Shown here piece after piece: positions 5,609 to 5,614 of a stretch of DNA of 5,614 nucleotides. Each line of letters opens with the position of its first letter. Position 1 is the stretch's first letter. Source of the stretch: Deltaproteobacteria bacterium (GTDB lineage Bacteria; Desulfobacterota; DSM-4660; Desulfatiglandales; B25-G16). The notes below the pieces were generated by a model. The model saw only the letters and a list, made by a program, of their open reading frames with translations, did not search any database and was not told where the DNA came from. Location: positions 1-5,614 of the forward strand of contig QMLT01000134.1 in the NCBI GenBank assembly GCA_003646875.1, given 5' to 3'. The position numbers and the translations under genes were made by a program.

Positions 5609-5614
5609 GTAAGG

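Noticed and set aside
5531..5614. A cobalamin riboswitch in the receptor leader
   Set aside because: No B12-box-like core is visible in the 84 bases available; only a possible expression platform can be supported.

Overview
The window reads as an AT-rich piece of a Gram-negative (diderm) bacterial chromosome, because it encodes an outer-membrane TonB-dependent receptor and two exported or membrane-anchored TPR proteins. All supported genes lie on the minus strand, so transcription runs from the right edge to the left. Nothing here fixes the taxon. The short tandem 7- and 8-bp repeats in the spacers and the large TPR content resemble environmental diderm lineages, but that is only an impression.

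Layout in transcription order: (1) 5531-5614, an incomplete leader with two mutually exclusive hairpins and two stacked Shine-Dalgarno sequences. (2) 5530-3487, a TonB-dependent receptor of about 680 residues split into two reading frames by a one-base shift at a run of five G (4490-4494). (3) 3395-3486, a spacer with a perfect 12-bp GC-rich inverted repeat. (4) 3394-2042, a secreted TPR-array protein with a signal peptide. (5) 1837-2041, a spacer with 7-mer and 8-mer tandem repeats. (6) 1836-346, a membrane-anchored TPR-array protein. (7) 176-345, a spacer with a striking pair of opposed 8-mer repeat arrays. (8) 175-2, a 57-residue membrane protein with three cysteines and no recognised family.

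Inferred joint role: the receptor would take up a scarce ligand (metal chelate, cobalamin-like or another small molecule; the substrate cannot be read from sequence) through the outer membrane. The two TPR proteins would act in the periplasm or on the outer face of the inner membrane as protein-protein scaffolds. The co-orientation suggests a locus, but spacers of 92, 205 and 170 bp, each containing repeats or hairpins, argue against a single tight operon. The most notable points are the receptor frameshift, the inverted 8-mer array that has a relative in the next spacer, the small cysteine-bearing membrane protein, and the leader with competing hairpins. No RNA gene, CRISPR array, transposase or insertion sequence is visible.
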